In this document: positions 1 to 10,366 of the stretch, piece after piece
Layout: each line of letters starts with the position of its first letter
Numbering within the stretch: the first letter of the stretch is position 1
Assembly (NCBI GenBank): GCA_030568195.1
Contig: JAJLTO010000022.1
Span: 1-64,000 of the forward strand
Length of the DNA stretch: 64,000 bases
Reading direction: 5' to 3'
Origin: Dipodascopsis uninucleata var. uninucleata
Taxonomy: Eukaryota > Ascomycota > Lipomycetes > Lipomycetales > Lipomycetaceae
Notes under the pieces: model-generated
The model's database searches: none
What the model was told of the DNA's origin: nothing
What the model saw: the letters and a program-made list of their open reading frames with translations, nothing else
Program-made: the position numbers and the translations under genes

Positions 1-76
1 GTAAAAGCTCATCCCAAAAATTCGTCATGCCTACCGTTAGATCTAAAGCCATCGAAGAGGAAGATCGGTCTCTGTC

Positions 77-543
77 CTATTTTGAAAACGAGCCGTGCGC
101 TGGAGTCAAAAGATTAAAACAGTCATTGTAATAAAAGAGCAAGTGTGCCCGAAACTCCATCGTGCCAAGTACCATCAAAATCAAAGTCAAACCAAGACGA
201 TGACAGATCCTCATCCTATCTTTGATAACTAATCCTGCTACAACAAATCCTATGTTGCCGTTCACAAATCAAAAAATTATTATTCTATTCATTATATCTT
301 GTTTATTCAGCGTTATGAAAACTGAAATTATAGGCACATAATTTTTAGTAAATGAGAGCTGTCTCGAAAGTTGCAGGGAGTTGCGTTTGTGTGGTAATAG
401 AATATATAGTCATGATTTGAAGTTGCTAGTCCTGTGGCTAAGTTACCCCTGAAAATTAATTTAGGTATGACATTACTTTTAGGGAAAGGGTTACTATCAT
501 GGCTGTGGAAGTAAGTTATATGTATCACAGGATCAGTCGCCAT
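77..543 (-). CDS. Uncertain small membrane protein gene, possibly two exons or more
   Basis: Two open stretches lie on the minus strand (543-328 and 265-77). The first begins with ATG at 543 and could lose a frame-preserving 45-nt intron that starts GTAACC and ends in TTTTCAG. The second encodes a hydrophobic segment with basic residues (GFVVAGLVIKDRMRI, then GLTLILMVLGTMEF) and could follow an acceptor ending CAACATAG. I do not recognise the protein and could not join the two parts with confidence. The start lies 118 bp from the divergent MEMO1 start, so a shared promoter is plausible. A further minus-strand ATG at 52 (MALDLTVGMTNFWDELL) runs off the left edge and may begin another gene or be an exon of this one. 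Confidence 0.25.
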
Positions 544-661
544 GGAAACTGACGAAACAATGTCTTTACTCCAAAAGGACGATTTCTAGGATCCTCAGTT
601 TTAACGACAGTTATCAATCAAAGATCTATAACACTAAACACCAAGCTCACATATTAGTGTA

Positions 662-2099
662 ATGGCAGCCAAGAATCTGATACGAAGAGCTACTCATGCT
701 GGATCGTGGTACTTAAGCGATGGGGAAGAACTGAATGAGCAGTTGAGTGGATTTCTGGCGAATGTTCCGATCGCCTCATTTGAGCATGGTCCAGTGCCTA
801 TACCTGATGCCCGTATTATTATAGCCCCGTAAGTTCTTCTAGCACTGCTAGATATGAGATAGAAGCTTTGAATGGCAACAACTTTCGACAGATCAAGAAT
901 TGAATGTGTGGCTTCTTAAGAATGTAGTCATTATCAATATTGGTGACTGTAGATCTTTGTTGAGAACTGCATACATATAACGAAACCTGTGGAGCTACGT
1001 AACTGACTTTTTAATTCAGCCATGCTGGATATTCGTACTCCGGTGCTACCTCTGCGTGGGCTTATAAGTTCTGGGATGTGTCAAAAATGTAAGTTGTAAG
1101 CTATATATCGGAGAATATGTTGATACTGATTTTGAAGACGTCGAATATTCCTTCTTGGACCATCTCATCATGTTTATTTGACAAGCTGTGCTCTTTCTCA
1201 GTGCTCAGAATATGAGACTCCTCTCGGGAATATTCCAATAGATATAGAAAGTATGCATGCGGATTTATTATTATGATAGTTGATGAACTGACAACTCTTA
1301 GCGGTTAAACAACTTCAACAGACGGGTCGGTTCGAACTTATGTCGAAGGTTACAGATGAGGATGAACATTCACTTGAAATGCATCTTCCTTTTATATACA
1401 AAATACTCTCTGAGTACGCATATTTTTGATATAAATGGTACTGAAGCAGAACTATGATTGCTAACGATGTTAATGTCTCTAAGGTCGCGAGGTGGTATCA
1501 GACCGCTGGTGCCCATGATGATTGGTGCTCTCAGTGCTTCGGCTGAACGGGAGTTTGGAGAACTATTAGCTCCGTATTTACGAGATCCTGAAAATGGATT
1601 TATTATTTCCACAGATTTTTGCCACTGGGGAACAAGATTCGGCTATACAACGTATGTCGATGACCCCGAATGCAGTAAAATACGTTCTTTATCGTCATCA
1701 TCGGCTGTTAGCAAGCTAAACTCAGAAGTTCCTATTTATCGATCTATAGAGATCATGGACTATAAGGGAATGGACGTTTCAAATGGAGGATCTCATGCGG
1801 AATGGATGGAGTATCTTTCTCGTACAAAGAATACCATATGCGGCCGGCATCCGCTTGGGCTTCTTATAAGTTCTGTAGAGTATTTACGAGCAAATGGAGT
1901 CGAGCTTGATCTTGACAAGCGCAAGCCCGCACCAGGTTCTGAACCCGAAGAAATTGTTGCCAAGAATGGTCTTACTGGTGAAGATGCTTTGAAGTACAGT
2001 TTCGGTAAAATTTATTGGATTCAATACAAACAATCTAGCAAGTGTATGAGGATTTCTGATTCAAGTGTTTCCTATGCCAGCGGGTTTGCTAAAGCATAG
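662..2099 (+). CDS. MHO1: MEMO1/Mho1 family protein, 5 exons, 358 aa
   Basis: Exons: 662-828, 1020-1088, 1138-1250, 1302-1413, 1484-2099; the joined frame is open and gives 358 codons. The family (human MEMO1, yeast Mho1) has a dioxygenase-like fold and is linked to redox and copper handling and to cytoskeletal signalling; its chemistry is not settled. Visible family motifs: [11 protein letters not shown] at the N-terminus, [10 protein letters not shown] near residue 55, [10 protein letters not shown] near 83, [13 protein letters not shown] near 140, [10 protein letters not shown] after the last intron, then [13 protein letters not shown]. The His residues in HAGSWY, GPSHH, EHSLEMH and FCHWG correspond to the conserved metal or active-site histidines. 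Length is close to yeast Mho1 (338 aa). All four introns have GT..AG ends and are short (49-191 nt). Divergent from the uncertain gene on the left; convergent with the PX gene on the right. Confidence 0.93.
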
Positions 2100-2333
2100 T
2101 AATATACGATTTTGATCTCGTGTTTTCGTTCAATATTTTACGTCTTGCGGTGGTCCATAATGTGAGTTCTATAATTAAATTTGTATCTCGGCTGCGATTT
2201 CGTGTTTTCCAAACAAAGAAATGCTAGTATAAATATGCTGATACAAATATATTACATTTTACATAAATCAACATAAGATGCCCAACATCTTCAAACACGA
2301 TGGGTATGATTAAAACTGTTTATCAAAAATTCA

Positions 2334-5300
2334 TTATGCAAGAATCAGCCTGAGTCTTTTCATAAAAGAATCAACCAATTTAGGAATCTCAACCAATTCT
2401 GGTTTTTGAGGTTCTCCACTTCGATAACCCCTTCTATTCCGACGTGCTCTAGCACGTCTTTCGTATTCTATTGGGTCAAGACCTTCAACATCCTCATCGT
2501 CTTCGCTACTTAAATCAGATTGGTCTATTGCGTAATCCTCCAGATCATCCCCATGGAGTCCGAAGTCTTCCCCACGAAGAAGTTTTGGAATTGTAGCGTT
2601 CCATTCAGCCTCATCTATTGCTTCATCATTTTCAGAATCCGCTTCATCGGTGACCGTAGATTTTCCTTTACGTAGTCGATCTCGTAGCCGCTGCTCTCTC
2701 CATGCCTTTCTATCTATGTTCCACTGGATCATGGCATCAATCTCATTTAGTAGCTCCTTATGATTTACTCTGATCTTACCGTTTAGTTCGGAAGATATTG
2801 AGTCTAGGAATAACGCGTTCATATCAATAGTAGAATTCGGGCCCTCACGTAAGAACCTAAGAATATTTTCAATCCATAGCATCAACTTTGTGAAAAGCCC
2901 ATTATCATGTACATGAACTTCATGTACAAACCGATAAAACGACTCTTGATGACGTTCACAAAGATCTACAAATTTCTGAACTAATACATTAGCATCAGAA
3001 GTCAGTCCATCTTCACATTCATCAACAGTCTTTATCAAATCATCAACAAAGGCTGCGATATCCCCAACAGAGTTATAGACATTTGCAGATTTATATACTT
3101 TCACAAGAGGTTGATAGAATATCGTGAACAAATCCTTTAAAAGCTCGACAGTCACTCTCTCTCCAGAAAGAGATAATACCATATCTTTATCACGTTTCCG
3201 AATCATCAGCTTTAAGAGCGTTTTGAGATCAGAAAAGTGTCTAACTAAATCATCTATTTCAGTATTCACGTCTTCGACTGCAATATTCCAAGCTACCCAA
3301 CTGTTTATGACTTTGCCAATTATTTCAGTATCGAGAGGGGGAGATAATTCATCAGTCTTCGAGATCGCAACAATGATGTCGAGACCATCTTCATCCGCTT
3401 CCCAATCCACTTGACACCTTGCGTCTACATCAGCATCCACATATTGTTGTATACGATCACAGAGGCCGTCGTTGCCTATCTTCTTGCGAAGAATATGTAT
3501 AGCACGCTCCTGTACCTTAACATCATCCGAAAGAGCAATATACAAAATACGCTGCAACAAAGACTTCTGTCCAAATGGCTGGGCTAGAAAGAGATCTAAT
3601 ACAGCCTTCATCATTGAAACAGGATTTGAGAAACGAATTACATTCTTCAACAAGCCATAAGGCATTAAACGATGTATTCTGCGGGTTTGCGCTAAGAGCT
3701 CTGATGCATTATCTTGAGCAACGAATAAATGATATATTGTTGCAGCTACTTCAATTCGTGCCCATTCTACAAACTTTTGATATTGTGGCGATAAATCCTT
3801 TATATTATCTTTCTCGCGTATCTCTGAAAAAAAACGTGAAAGACCATCTTTTTGAACAATATCTTTCTTGAATAGAGTAATATAGTGATCCAACTCTTGA
3901 GCACGCTGAGTGGCAATTTGATAAAACTTGAACTGCTCTTCAAGCCTAATACTATCTGCTTCCTTGCGCAGTTGAATATCAAAAAGTTCCATAGGAGTCA
4001 GTTCTCCAAACTTAAACGATCGTTCAGTAAGAAAGTGTCTGAAAATTTCATTCTCCGCAACCGTATTGATAGCTAGAAGAGATCTCAAAAATGCCCTTAA
4101 CGATAAGCGTTGCAGTTCACCAGGTAACTTTCTAGTAGGACCATGTGTCTCATTATGACTCTCCTCAACTATCGATCCTGTACTCTTCAAAGTTCTTTGT
4201 GAGCGCTTCAATGACAACTTTTTAAATGCTCTATTTGGTGATGATTGGGTAGTGGGAGACGGCCCAGGCGAAGCTGAAGATGTCTCAGACGAAGAAGACA
4301 ACTCTGAAGGAACTCTCGACATAGAGCTACTCAATACATCTTCTGCATCGTACATATCATCCGCACCAAATGTTATGTCCGAAGAACTACAAGAATTTAT
4401 CACATTTGTATTATCCTTGACAAAGCTAGAGCTCTTGTTCTTCATGGGAAGACGAGGTAAGCTTTTTTCAGGAAACGTATGAAGAAGTTTTTGATGCAGG
4501 TCTCTGAATTCAGAATATTTCCTTGACACATACACCGTATCATTTCCATTTTCCTGGGAAGTTCGGATGATAAATTCAAGATATGTATTGCTGCGACCAT
4601 GCTTGCGACCCTCCATAGATCGGACTCCCACAATATTTATGTCGAGGCCATTCACTGGATGACCATCAATCGCATTGTCGATAAAGAACTTTTTTCTCTC
4701 TTCAGCAATATCTTCTTCTGAAGCAGCAACAGGAGTTATAATATCGTTACTATTAATGTCGACGTCAAGCTCCTCTCCATTCGATGCTATTCCCTTTTCC
4801 ACACCTGAGCTTGTCCTAATGGCGGAAGACATCATGATCTCAATAAGCTTCTGGATCTTAAAAGCAAGCTTCCTACGCTTTGTTTCCTCGGTCCTGTCTT
4901 GAGTCGTACTAATCCTCTTGTCTACAAAACTCTCCCAAAATGCCTGTACCTTGTCTTGCCAGAATTCAGCTTCCTTGGTCTCATCCAAAAAAGGGAAACT
5001 TCTGACATGATTGACAAAAACGTGCCTTAAAATCGGAAACTCAGAGCGCTCTGGGCTTATTTCTTGACTTGGTGAAACTTGTCTTTCGGATCTCACACTA
5101 CCACCCATCATCCGAAAAAGATTTTTTCGTCCACTGGAGGTTTTTTCACTAGAATTATTGTCTTTTACCTTGGAGTTCTTATATAATATCTCCGGCCCTT
5201 TAAATGGTGCTCCAAATCGTCGTAAAGCATCTGATGCGCTCATGCTAGCAAGTTCACGTTCCAGTTCTAAGCTAATTAATTCTTTTTTAAGGTAATGCTC

Positions 5301-5402
5301 TTGTACGCCAGTTAAAGGCAATTTTACTGAACTATTTTTTTCCCGCGGATCTGTAGTCAGTATCTCATTCGCACCATTGCTATTCCGTATGGCCGACATC
5401 AT
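2334..5402 (-). CDS. PX-domain protein of the YPR097W (Lec1) family, 1022 aa
   Basis: Single uninterrupted exon starting ATG-ATG at 5402. An N-terminal PX-associated segment (LTGVQEHYLKKELISLELE, residues about 30-50) is followed by a second conserved block (LRHVFVNHVRSFPFLDE). The PX core starts near residue 250, with the phosphoinositide-binding RKYSEF motif. The PX fold is interrupted by a Ser-rich stretch of about 100 residues before KLPGELQRLSLRAFLRSLL. A long helical C-terminal half follows, ending LVEIPKLVDSFMKRLRLIL, as I recall for the family. YPR097W-type proteins bind phosphoinositides through PX and have been linked to lipid droplet and sterol handling; membrane peripheral location is expected. 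There is no transmembrane segment. The 0.9-kb spacer to the right is its promoter. Family assignment is firm; the molecular role is inferred. Confidence 0.85.
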   Translation of the reverse strand: MMSAIRNSNGANEILTTDPREKNSSVKLPLTGVQEHYLKKELISLELERELASMSASDALRRFGAPFKGPEILYKNSKVKDNNSSEKTSSGRKNLFRMMGGSVRSERQVSPSQEISPERSEFPILRHVFVNHVRSFPFLDETKEAEFWQDKVQAFWESFVDKRISTTQDRTEETKRRKLAFKIQKLIEIMMSSAIRTSSGVEKGIASNGEELDVDINSNDIITPVAASEEDIAEERKKFFIDNAIDGHPVNGLDINIVGVRSMEGRKHGRSNTYLEFIIRTSQENGNDTVYVSRKYSEFRDLHQKLLHTFPEKSLPRLPMKNKSSSFVKDNTNVINSCSSSDITFGADDMYDAEDVLSSSMSRVPSELSSSSETSSASPGPSPTTQSSPNRAFKKLSLKRSQRTLKSTGSIVEESHNETHGPTRKLPGELQRLSLRAFLRSLLAINTVAENEIFRHFLTERSFKFGELTPMELFDIQLRKEADSIRLEEQFKFYQIATQRAQELDHYITLFKKDIVQKDGLSRFFSEIREKDNIKDLSPQYQKFVEWARIEVAATIYHLFVAQDNASELLAQTRRIHRLMPYGLLKNVIRFSNPVSMMKAVLDLFLAQPFGQKSLLQRILYIALSDDVKVQERAIHILRKKIGNDGLCDRIQQYVDADVDARCQVDWEADEDGLDIIVAISKTDELSPPLDTEIIGKVINSWVAWNIAVEDVNTEIDDLVRHFSDLKTLLKLMIRKRDKDMVLSLSGERVTVELLKDLFTIFYQPLVKVYKSANVYNSVGDIAAFVDDLIKTVDECEDGLTSDANVLVQKFVDLCERHQESFYRFVHEVHVHDNGLFTKLMLWIENILRFLREGPNSTIDMNALFLDSISSELNGKIRVNHKELLNEIDAMIQWNIDRKAWREQRLRDRLRKGKSTVTDEADSENDEAIDEAEWNATIPKLLRGEDFGLHGDDLEDYAIDQSDLSSEDDEDVEGLDPIEYERRARARRNRRGYRSGEPQKPELVEIPKLVDSFMKRLRLILA

Positions 5403-6315
5403 CGCTAATCGTGTATTTGTCCGCTTCTCAATTGTCTATTACGATATAGGAAAGGTTAATAAAAGAGAAACCACAAATAAATGAATAAATCAGATTGATC
5501 CAACTATCTGAACGATCCTTTATGTCGGAATATTCTGCAAGCAAGTAGAGTTGAGTTCCGTAAGAACCTTTGCTCCGCACACTCCGTCGTCCTGTTAGAT
5601 ACACAAATAACGACTATTCAGTCGATTACGGTCTTCAGCTTTAGCACGCCGTGAAAGTAACAGAAAAAATCTAAATAACGCTTTTGATATAATCAGATTA
5701 GATATTCTTCCATGCGACCCGAGAGCAGTTGAAAGCCTTCACTAAGATGAAAATGTATCCGACTTTCCCTAATCTTCACCCTTCCACAGGTCATAAGCAG
5801 TAAGCATACTTACAAATTACTCTGATTTTCCAGGAATCCGACTAATCTTAAAGATACAAAGATTAACCTTTTTAATAGGATCTATATATTTCATGCTTCT
5901 GTTGAATATATATCTATGTTTCACAGTGGTCATGTACGTGTTAAGAAGTTTGAGAAGATAGGCGGCGAGTACCAATAACTAACGCCAACTTCCCAACCTT
6001 AACTTTATATTTAGCGTGTTGTATTATTGTCATGTGGAATAGGATAGATAGTATCATCAAATGTTCATAGTATTATGATTGCTAGGTTACAAGAGCATAG
6101 AGTTGCTAAATAATCACCAAAGAAGCGATCCTAAATATTTATTTCATGATGCTGAAACCGAAAATTATATAGTAATTTCAAGATTACAATAAACAATAAT
6201 ATATCCCAGAACTAATAACATCAACTTTATAAAAGACTTTTGGGTAAAATGCACATGTACCAAAAGTAACACAAAAGCAAACAATAAGCATTCAAATATA
6301 ATAAGAATAGAGTGC
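5403..6315. promoter_or_regulatory. Spacer: PX gene promoter and NOG1 3' region
   Basis: AT-rich 0.9-kb spacer upstream of the minus-strand PX gene and downstream of the minus-strand NOG1. Only short ORFs, shadows or chance. No RNA gene or repeat seen. Confidence 0.5.
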
Positions 6316-8496
6316 TCAGCGACGAGAAGTTTTACCAATACCTCGTTTTCCAGAAAACAAGTGCTTTGGCTTCGTGTCGAACTGGTGACGATCAGCCTCA
6401 CCAGCACGACCCATACTATTACGCTCGCGCTGTGAAATACGCTCTAATCTTGTAGCTTTTACACGCATGCTTCTTTTCGAGAGACCGCCATCAAATCTAC
6501 TAGGTGCCATAGCAGCAGCTTCTGCTGTAGATGTTGCAGGAGTGGGTGCCGAGCGAGACTTTGAACGTTTAGCTTCGTTCATAATAACGTCAACACCAGC
6601 TTCATGGTCGCTTTCACTGTTGACTTCTGGTCTGCCCCGTGCTCGTTCTGTAACGGAAGAAATATCCACATGAATGCCTTCAAAATGTTTCTCCATATCC
6701 GACAAAGTCTTTCGCTGCTTTGAACGTGGAATAATAGCACGATTCTGCAGGGATTTTCTAGATCGAGCTTCATTCTTCATTAATTTAAGTCTATTTCTAA
6801 TCCATTCAGCCTTAGTGCGAATATCAGCGTCCTCCTCTGTTTCGAAAATCTCATCGTCCTCCGAATCATAAAATCCAGACTGGTCCAGACGATCTTCCTC
6901 TGCCTCCAATACACGTAACTTGTGGCCAATTTCAGGATCTATAAAATCGTAAACGTTCTTGCCATCTAGCACTTCTGGCATGATATCATTTTTCCATTCT
7001 TCATTCTCCAATAGATACTTGTCTTTCAGGTTGATATTATAGACACCAGGACCTCCATTCTCGTTTTCTATATCACGAGCTAGCTTTCTGCGATTTGGGT
7101 CGTTGGGATCATACTTTAACATAGTCTTAATATTATCAGGAATGAAAGGTCGACGGCTGTCATCGGTGGCCGCTGGTATAGCCAGATGTATTTTATTCAA
7201 AACGTCGTTAACTTTCGTTCCCTTCATTTTCTGTTCAATTCTAGCCTGGAGCAATCTCTCGCATGCTTGATTTCGCACTTCCATTAAGCCAATTTCCAAA
7301 TGGCACGATAGTTGCATCATTTCCACATTCTGCTCTTTAGCGATAGTGTTCAACATTGCCTGACGTTCCTCATCCAGATCTTCTGGTTTGACAGCATCAA
7401 TCTTATTAATTACGACCATAACAGTCTTGTTCGCAAAGAGAGGCTTGATCGAATGAAATAAATTGACCTGGGCTTCAACCGAAAAGCCGCATTGTTCTGA
7501 GAGATCCATAAAGTAAAGAATGCAGGACCTAAGATGTGCAATGGCCGTAATTGACTGCATCTCAATAGTATTCATTTCTTCTAAAGGATGGTCAAGAATA
7601 CCCGGAGTATCAATAGCTTGGAATCTAAGATATTTGTAATCAAAATGACCAACATATAAAGACTTTGTGGTGAAAGCATAAGGCTGTACATCGACATCAG
7701 CTCGTGTAATAGAGCGTAGGAATGATGACTTTCCGACATTAGGATAACCACAAATAACCAGCGTACGAGTATTGGGATCAATGGCCGGAAGACGGCCTAG
7801 ATGCTGTCTAACCTGCTCCAAGTAGAGAAGTGGATCTTTAAGGCGCTTCACTAAGGTAGCCATACGTCCCATCGCAGCACGCTTAAGCTGCTTACACTGA
7901 AACAGAGACTGACCAAATTTCAAAAGCCGAACATAATCTCTTGAAATTTGCTCTACTAAGTGCTTGGCCATAGATAATTGTGAAAGAGCTATCTTATAAT
8001 GATCCCTATCGTATAAAGTGTTGAGCAAATCCTGGTGAAAAGGATGAATATCGTCAAGTCTAGGAAACGACTCGCCGATTTCTTGAAGTTTTTCTGAGAA
8101 TCCATCTAATTAATTTTATCGAGTTAGAGTCAATCCACCATAGAACCATAATTTTCATATTCGATTAAATTCCTGCTCAGCTTCTAGCTAATCATACCTG
8201 CAGTATATCTGACTTTCCTCATGTAAAACGCCCTGATACGGGAAATTTTGAAACCTGGGCGGATCACAGTAGGTGTTTTCCTTTGAGTGCGATTAAGAAT
8301 TACATCCAAGAATCTATGGTTATCAGATGTCAGTAAAACTATTTTCATCTAATACTATTCTCAAGCTCTGCTATAGTATTAATAAGATATTGAAGTAATA
8401 ACTAAATATCCTATTTTATTCTATATTTATCGAGAATATTCGCACTTACTCAGTCGCGTTAGGTACAGTAGGTATATCTTTCCAAGTAGTCTTCAT
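6316..8496 (-). CDS. NOG1: Nucleolar GTP-binding protein NOG1, 3 exons, 650 aa
   Basis: Exons on the minus strand: 8496-8450 ([15 protein letters not shown]), 8313-8198 ([20 protein letters not shown]), 8105-6316. The joined protein is 650 aa; yeast Nog1 is 647. Nog1 is a conserved GTPase of 60S subunit assembly that inserts its C-terminal tail into the exit tunnel of the pre-60S particle in nucleolus and nucleoplasm. GTPase motifs are intact: G1 [12 protein letters not shown] near residue 175, G3 IDTPGIL, G4 VVINKID. The N-terminal four-helix segment is [19 protein letters not shown], and the end is [15 protein letters not shown], as in yeast. The first two exons are short (47 and 116 nt) and were placed from conservation plus GT..AG signals. 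An AAAATTTTTCC stretch near 8694 resembles the RRPE of ribosome-assembly promoters, though such runs are common in AT-rich DNA. Confidence 0.96.
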
Positions 8497-9201
8497 GATT
8501 GCTCGATGTCGTAAAATTAGCCAATGACACTATTATTATTTAACGTGTATATTCTTAAGCAATTCTGATGTAGCTAACAAATCAAATGCCTGTCATACGC
8601 CCTGTCTAAAACCAAGGATAGCGACGCTACTATCGGTTTTATAGTAGAGTAAATGAAAGATTTTCAATATTCTTTTAAATGTTTTTCGATATAAAATTTT
8701 TCCTTACGTTGGGAAATTTGACATTGGGAAGAAAATATTTCAGTCTTACGAAATTTTGCATATATGGAGTAACTGTCATGCCTAATACTTCGCCATTTGT
8801 GGCATATGTATTGTATATAATAACATCACACTTAGTCCCTTTCTATTTCATATTATAGTCTCTAGAACAAACGACGTTATTTGTCAAGTGGTTTTTGCTT
8901 TTATGGTCAATATTGGCTGATTCTTTTTATTCTGCATTTTGAAATCTACTTGGTTTGATTTTAGTATATGAGACTGATAATGCATTAGCATAAAAATCGG
9001 TTATTTATATTTACTTGGTTCTCCAAAAAACCAATGATCGTGCTGAATTCAAAGCTTTAAGATTACTTTTGTTCAAATTGTATAATCTATTGTGCAAGAT
9101 ATAATCATCAATAAAGTACGCTAATCACAAATATTGATTGCAGAGAGTTAAAGCAAAGCAGAGGTAATAAGTTATACATGTATTCCTCTCTTTAAGCAAA
9201 T
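8497..9201. promoter_or_regulatory. Divergent NOG1/GLC8 promoter region
   Basis: About 700 bp between the divergent start codons of NOG1 and GLC8. AT-rich, without ORFs. It contains the RRPE-like AAAATTTTTCC run near 8694. No TATA could be assigned with confidence. Confidence 0.5.
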
Positions 9202-10011
9202 ATGGTTGAAGCAACAGAAGATAGGAATCGAGATCGATCGCAATCACCTCCTCTGTCGAGGGTAGGATATTCTCCTGAAGCTTCCTGGAGAGAGATTGAA
9301 AACACAAATAGACGGCCCAGAGGGATTTTGAAGAACCCGCCGCCTGCTGAACTATACGGCAAAGAAGCTCCTCGCATTGATCGATCTCTAGTACTAGAGA
9401 ATACAAGACTGAATGCTCAACGCCATAGTAATCGAAGATCGACACCAGAAGACACAGACCGAGAAGATAAGGAAAGCAATCTGACTGATGGCGGGCAAAA
9501 TGATGTTTCTATATCTGAAAACGGTGTACACGTCAACGGAGAAGAGAATAAGCATGTCGATAGTGACTCAAATGGAGATGCATCCGATAATTCCGCTGGA
9601 AATAGATTAAAGTGGGATGAAGCTAATATCTATTTAACTGAGCAGGAGAGAACTGCCACTATGAAAATTACAGAGCCGAAGACGCCATTTGCGCGATCTG
9701 TAGACATGGATGATCTGAATTGGGATAGCGACGAAGATGATATGCCAGGACTAGATCTTGGTGAGCCTGAAGAGCCAGTCACAGAGGTGGAAACAGAGCC
9801 GCATTCTGAAATTATTGTTGCTCCAGAGCCCATTGTTGAGTTTAATGCCGATAGTGATCTAAATAATGGCTGTGAAGATGATAAGGAGTCAGATGAGACA
9901 GAAGAGGAGCGTCATCGTCGATTCCAGGAAATGCGCAAGAGACATTATGAAATGAAAGATGCTCTTAAGCTAGCTCACCAGCTTGCAGAGACTGACGATG
10001 AAGAGGAGTAA
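9202..10011 (+). CDS. GLC8: Protein phosphatase 1 regulator Glc8 / inhibitor-2, 269 aa
   Basis: Single exon from the ATG at 9202. Inhibitor-2 family proteins are intrinsically disordered, bind the PP1 catalytic subunit (Glc7 in yeast) and control its folding and activity. The three PP1-contact elements are visible in order: GILKNPP near residue 41, LKWDEANIYLTEQE near 137, and the C-terminal RRFQEMRKRHYEMKDALKLA helix. The regulatory site reads ITEPKTPFARS; its Thr matches the PxTP threonine phosphorylated by GSK3 in mammalian inhibitor-2 and by Pho85 in yeast Glc8. Acidic runs (DSDEDD, TDDEEE) are typical. The protein is somewhat longer than yeast Glc8 (229 aa). Divergent from NOG1. A second phosphatase-system gene (PP2A) lies at 59-61 kb but is not adjacent. 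Confidence 0.92.
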   Translation: MVEATEDRNRDRSQSPPLSRVGYSPEASWREIENTNRRPRGILKNPPPAELYGKEAPRIDRSLVLENTRLNAQRHSNRRSTPEDTDREDKESNLTDGGQNDVSISENGVHVNGEENKHVDSDSNGDASDNSAGNRLKWDEANIYLTEQERTATMKITEPKTPFARSVDMDDLNWDSDEDDMPGLDLGEPEEPVTEVETEPHSEIIVAPEPIVEFNADSDLNNGCEDDKESDETEEERHRRFQEMRKRHYEMKDALKLAHQLAETDDEEE

Positions 10012-10366
10012 AATAACTAAAATAAAAAATGCAAAACGAATCATTGCAAGCTAGCTTTAATTGCTGAGTGCTCTTTTACTACTCTTATGATTTGTGACAC
10101 AAATACTTAAATAAGATTGGAATATTTAAAACGAATTGATAGTTATATTGTGTACAATTTTCAGAAGGCTGGTGATATATTACTATCGTCTAAAAATGCG
10201 ATTTTCACTATGATTATGGGACTACGTAAGGCACCAATATATACAATTTGATAATCGATTAAAGATGATTACGCTATTCCATCATTTACAATATTGACGT
10301 CGAGAAAGGAAACGCCTCAGTAAGGAACGCTCAAGCACCTTACTACATATCTTATTTTCCTATCCA
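10012..10366. other. Convergent spacer
   Basis: A 355-bp spacer between the convergent 3' ends of GLC8 and the Mpm1-like gene. AT-rich; nothing beyond likely 3' UTRs seen. Confidence 0.5.

Noticed and set aside
6165-6407. 80-codon minus-strand ORF overlapping the NOG1 end
   Set aside because: Out-of-frame shadow of the NOG1 C-terminus and its AT-rich 3' region.
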